Assembly (NCBI GenBank): GCA_022410635.1
Contig: JAJVDF010000302.1
Coordinates: 904,168-968,167 of the forward strand
Reading direction: 5' to 3'
Length of the DNA stretch: 64,000 nucleotides
Source: Tretioscincus oriximinensis
Lineage: Eukaryota > Chordata > Lepidosauria > Squamata > Gymnophthalmidae
Part shown: piece after piece, positions 61,659 through 64,000 of the stretch
Layout: each line of letters begins with the position of its first letter
Position numbering within the stretch: the stretch's first letter is position 1
The notes under the pieces: generated by a model
Databases searched by the model: none
What the model saw: only the letters and a program-made list of their open reading frames with translations
Told to the model about the DNA's origin: nothing
Position numbers and translations under genes: made by a program

Positions 61659-62854
61659 AAAATATAGTTTAAAAATCCACGTTCAGAAAACAGGGATCCT
61701 TTTCATCCTTATTTGCATGCTCAAGACTTGTGCTCTCCTAGCTGAAAAGGTAAAAACTGACACCCTGAATTAGCTTCCCGTTAAGTCACTGCTTATCCTT
61801 GGAAAATTCGCTGCTTCCCTCCACACTGCACTGGCCCACACTGTGTTGAGAATGTAGCAAGGCAGCCCCCCCAGGAAAACATACCGGAAGGCAAAACAAC
61901 CGCATGCTTCTTAGTGCCGAGGGCCCCCGAAAGTGGAGTGAACGGGATCATGCAGGGACAGGCAGGAGCCGTGAAAGGCAGATGGGGCCCATCGCCCAAC
62001 TGAAAGCCTCCAGCCCAAAACTCAGGGATGGCCAACTAACCCTTCTTAATTTTATTCAGGCAGCCAGAGTTGCAGAACGACCGGCCGGATCCTGTCTCCC
62101 AGCAGCCCCTACCCTTCATTCCCGCCGTCGGACGACTCTGGCAGAAACTACAGCTTCAGGCATTACTACAAGCTTGAGGTTGTTGATAAAAGGAGAGAGA
62201 GAGGATTTAAGGAACATCCTTATTCAGCAGAGAGCTGTGCTAGAACATCACGGAAGCACGCTCCACATTATAGATTCTGGCCACATGCGGCTCTTTCCAT
62301 GCATCCACTCTCCTGGATCTCCCAGCAACCATCAAACGGCCTCATTATACCACAATGCACCACAGTTTTCTTTAGTGCATGAAGACAACGCTTAACTCCA
62401 TGGGTGCTGGGCAAACACAAGGTCTTATAGGAGCTGAACGGAAACCTGGGAAAGACAACGAACAGGAAACAGGACCTGTACGTTGCCTTGCCCAACAGTG
62501 GCGGCTCCTTTATGGGATTGCGTGAAGCGCCGTGGAACCCAGGAAGGAAATAGACGCTACCTGGGGATGTGATTCGGAGAGCGACCTGTCTCTTTAATTC
62601 CCGACTGAGGTTGCTTTTAGGACGTTTGTTGGAATAATGCATCAGAGCTCCACACACACATGCACAATGCTCACAAGGGTATTTTCCACATTCTGTCAAA
62701 TTAAAAGTGACCTAGAAAGGAAGGTCTGGAGAGAAAATTGCAGTATTTTTGTTTGAAACTTCACATAGTATATATCGCATTCAAGAAGGTATGTGCAGCA
62801 GCAGAACATGTTACACTCAAACCTGACCAATAACCAAACATACAATTATTTAAA
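61659..62854. other. Low-copy, moderately GC-rich sequence
   Basis: Free of recognised repeats. A 163-codon plus frame (61904-62395) and a 143-codon minus frame (62268-62699) overlap antisense. An acceptor-like TTAATTTTATTCAG ends at 62060. I do not recognise any protein. Confidence 0.45.
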
Positions 62855-62990
62855 GCAATAATGATGATGATGAATATAATTGACAATGAAGGAGAAGAAG
62901 GAGAAAGGGGAAAGTGGAGGGGAAGAGGAAGAAGGGAAGGACGAAAGGGGGGAGAAGGGCGGGAGGAGGAGAAGGAGAAGAAGGAGAAAT
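62855..62990. repeat. (ATG)n and purine-rich tract
   Basis: A short ATGATGATG run, then GGAGAAGAAGG-type purine sequence. Confidence 0.85.
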
Positions 62991-63380
62991 CAATTGCAAT
63001 TCAATGTGAGGCTAACAACATTTTAGAGAAACATAAAAATTACCCTTTTCATTTCTTCCCTTAATTTCTCAATCAATTTATTTAAATCTCTATCAGGGAA
63101 GGAATGAAAGGGACAGTTTTGACTATCTGCAAGCATCTTTGTTTCATGAATTCTTTTATTTGCTCTGGAATGTTTAAGGAGACTTTTAAAAATAAGGAGC
63201 AGATCTGGACCTAATGCTTAAAGAGAAATTAAAAGATTGATATTTTATATAAAAAAAATAACAATTTTTATTTCATAGCTGCAGCTCTACCCAGGGAGCT
63301 TGAAGCCCCCCAAATGGGCTGTCTCTTCTGTTTTAAGACATCCCTTAACACAAATCTATGCTTCTATCCTTTGTTATCCT
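62991..63380. other. Unassigned AT-rich sequence
   Basis: Nothing recognised. Confidence 0.5.
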
Positions 63381-63530
63381 TCTCTGAATCTTCTTTTACT
63401 CTGCTATATCTTTTTTAAGGTGTGATGACATGTATTCTACTTTTATTATTAGCCACACTGAGACCTTCAGGTATATGGAGAGGTAAAGGACAGAGAGACA
63501 GACAGAGATAGTAAAGAATAGAGTAGAATG
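63381..63530 (+). mobile_element. L2-type 3' terminus
   Basis: GCCACACTGAGACCTTCAGG and TATATGGAGAGGTAAAGGAC match the L2 tail; an AGACAG/AGATAG array follows. Confidence 0.6.
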
Positions 63531-63890
63531 ACAGAATTAGAACAAAGAGCGGAAGAACGAGAAATAGAAAGAGTCTGCCAATTCAATGGACTTGGCAGCA
63601 GGAAATCCATGTCTTTGCAACCATCTCGGGTGTATTCAGGAGCTAATTATAAAGCCATCAATAGGCACATTTATTATTAATAAAAACCAACCTAAACGAC
63701 AGACTAATTTTAGGATTTTCTAATAATATTGGTAGCAGTAGGATTTTCTCACTTGTCATTCAACAAACATCTTGCTAAGACAAATTGAAACAAAAGATAA
63801 TATTTTTAAAAAGGGAGAAGTCATTTGCACTCGCTATTTGCAATTCACATATGCCATCAATAATATATGTATTGCTCTGTGTGCGAGAAG
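63531..63890. other. Unassigned sequence
   Basis: Nothing recognised. Confidence 0.5.
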
Positions 63891-63931
63891 ACACAAGAAC
63901 TTAAGTAGAGCCCTGCTGAATGAGGAAAACA
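63891..63931 (-). mobile_element. CR1-A 3' tip, diverged
   Basis: CAAGAACTTAAGTAGAGCCC, then TGCTGAATGAGG, like the minus-strand CR1-A termini here. Confidence 0.5.
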
Positions 63932-64000
63932 GAGGTGGAGCCTGGCTCCTGGGTGCCCCAGGGCAGAAGACTGAACCCCCGCCCCTCACCCTGGTTCCTA

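Noticed and set aside
62861..63064. Charged 67-codon frame
   Set aside because: Translation of a purine-rich tract.
1..64000. CRISPR array, operon, or endogenous retrovirus
   Set aside because: The only regular array is the 38-bp minisatellite without spacers. No LTR pairs, gag/pol/env frames or bacterial-style gene clusters were recognised.

Overview
This is a repeat-dense piece of a vertebrate nuclear genome, most likely a sauropsid and probably a squamate reptile. The evidence is the mix of repeats: many 5'-truncated CR1 LINEs (one subfamily ending in TTCTTATG repeats, another in ATTCTATG), L2 LINEs, a few L1 fragments, a Penelope-like retroelement with a GIY-YIG endonuclease, tRNA-headed SINEs with L2-type tails, and many non-autonomous hAT-type DNA elements with 8-bp target duplications. 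There are no bacterial-type genes, operons, CRISPR arrays or rRNA genes. Scattered single N bases and one 121-bp N run indicate a draft assembly.

Only one convincing resident coding exon was found: a 251-bp minus-strand exon at 28088-28338 with consensus splice sites. It matches the conserved segment after the PH domain of the oxysterol-binding proteins, and the paralogue best matched from memory is OSBP2 (ORP4). No other exon of that gene was recognised, so nearly the whole window is probably intron of an OSBP2-like gene read right to left, filled with layered transposon insertions.

Layout. 1-7 kb: CR1 pieces, a SINE split by a hAT element, an L1 reverse-transcriptase fragment, a long-inverted-repeat element and two hAT elements with clear target duplications. 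7-14 kb: a LINE C-terminal fragment (possibly R4-type), microsatellites, a SINE inserted in a SINE, an L1 tail with an 18-bp target duplication, and an L2. 14-24 kb: CR1 copies in both orientations, two split by SINEs, and the longest CR1 open frame (21.9-23.2 kb). 25-31 kb: a hAT element, the OSBP2 exon, an L2, SINEs and Penelope tails. 31-41 kb: CR1s, an element with internal tandem units, SINEs and a palindromic MITE. 41.2-41.9 kb: a hAT-bounded segment enclosing a GC-rich fragment of SORCS2 exon 1. 44-48 kb: CR1 and L2 pieces and a 38-bp minisatellite. 48-57 kb: L1, Penelope and L2 fragments and a three-level nest (CR1 in hAT in L2). 57-59 kb: the main Penelope-like element with a defective reverse transcriptase. 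59-64 kb: a hAT element, SINEs and low-copy sequence.

The most interesting signals are the SORCS2 exon fragment carried between hAT ends with a perfect 8-bp target duplication; hammerhead-ribozyme-like motifs in the Penelope tails; an unnamed repeat (X) joined to Penelope sequence at two places; and several low-copy repeat families (W, Y, Z) defined here only by comparing copies inside the window. Family letters (CR1-A/B, SINE-A/B, W, X, Y, Z) are my own working labels.
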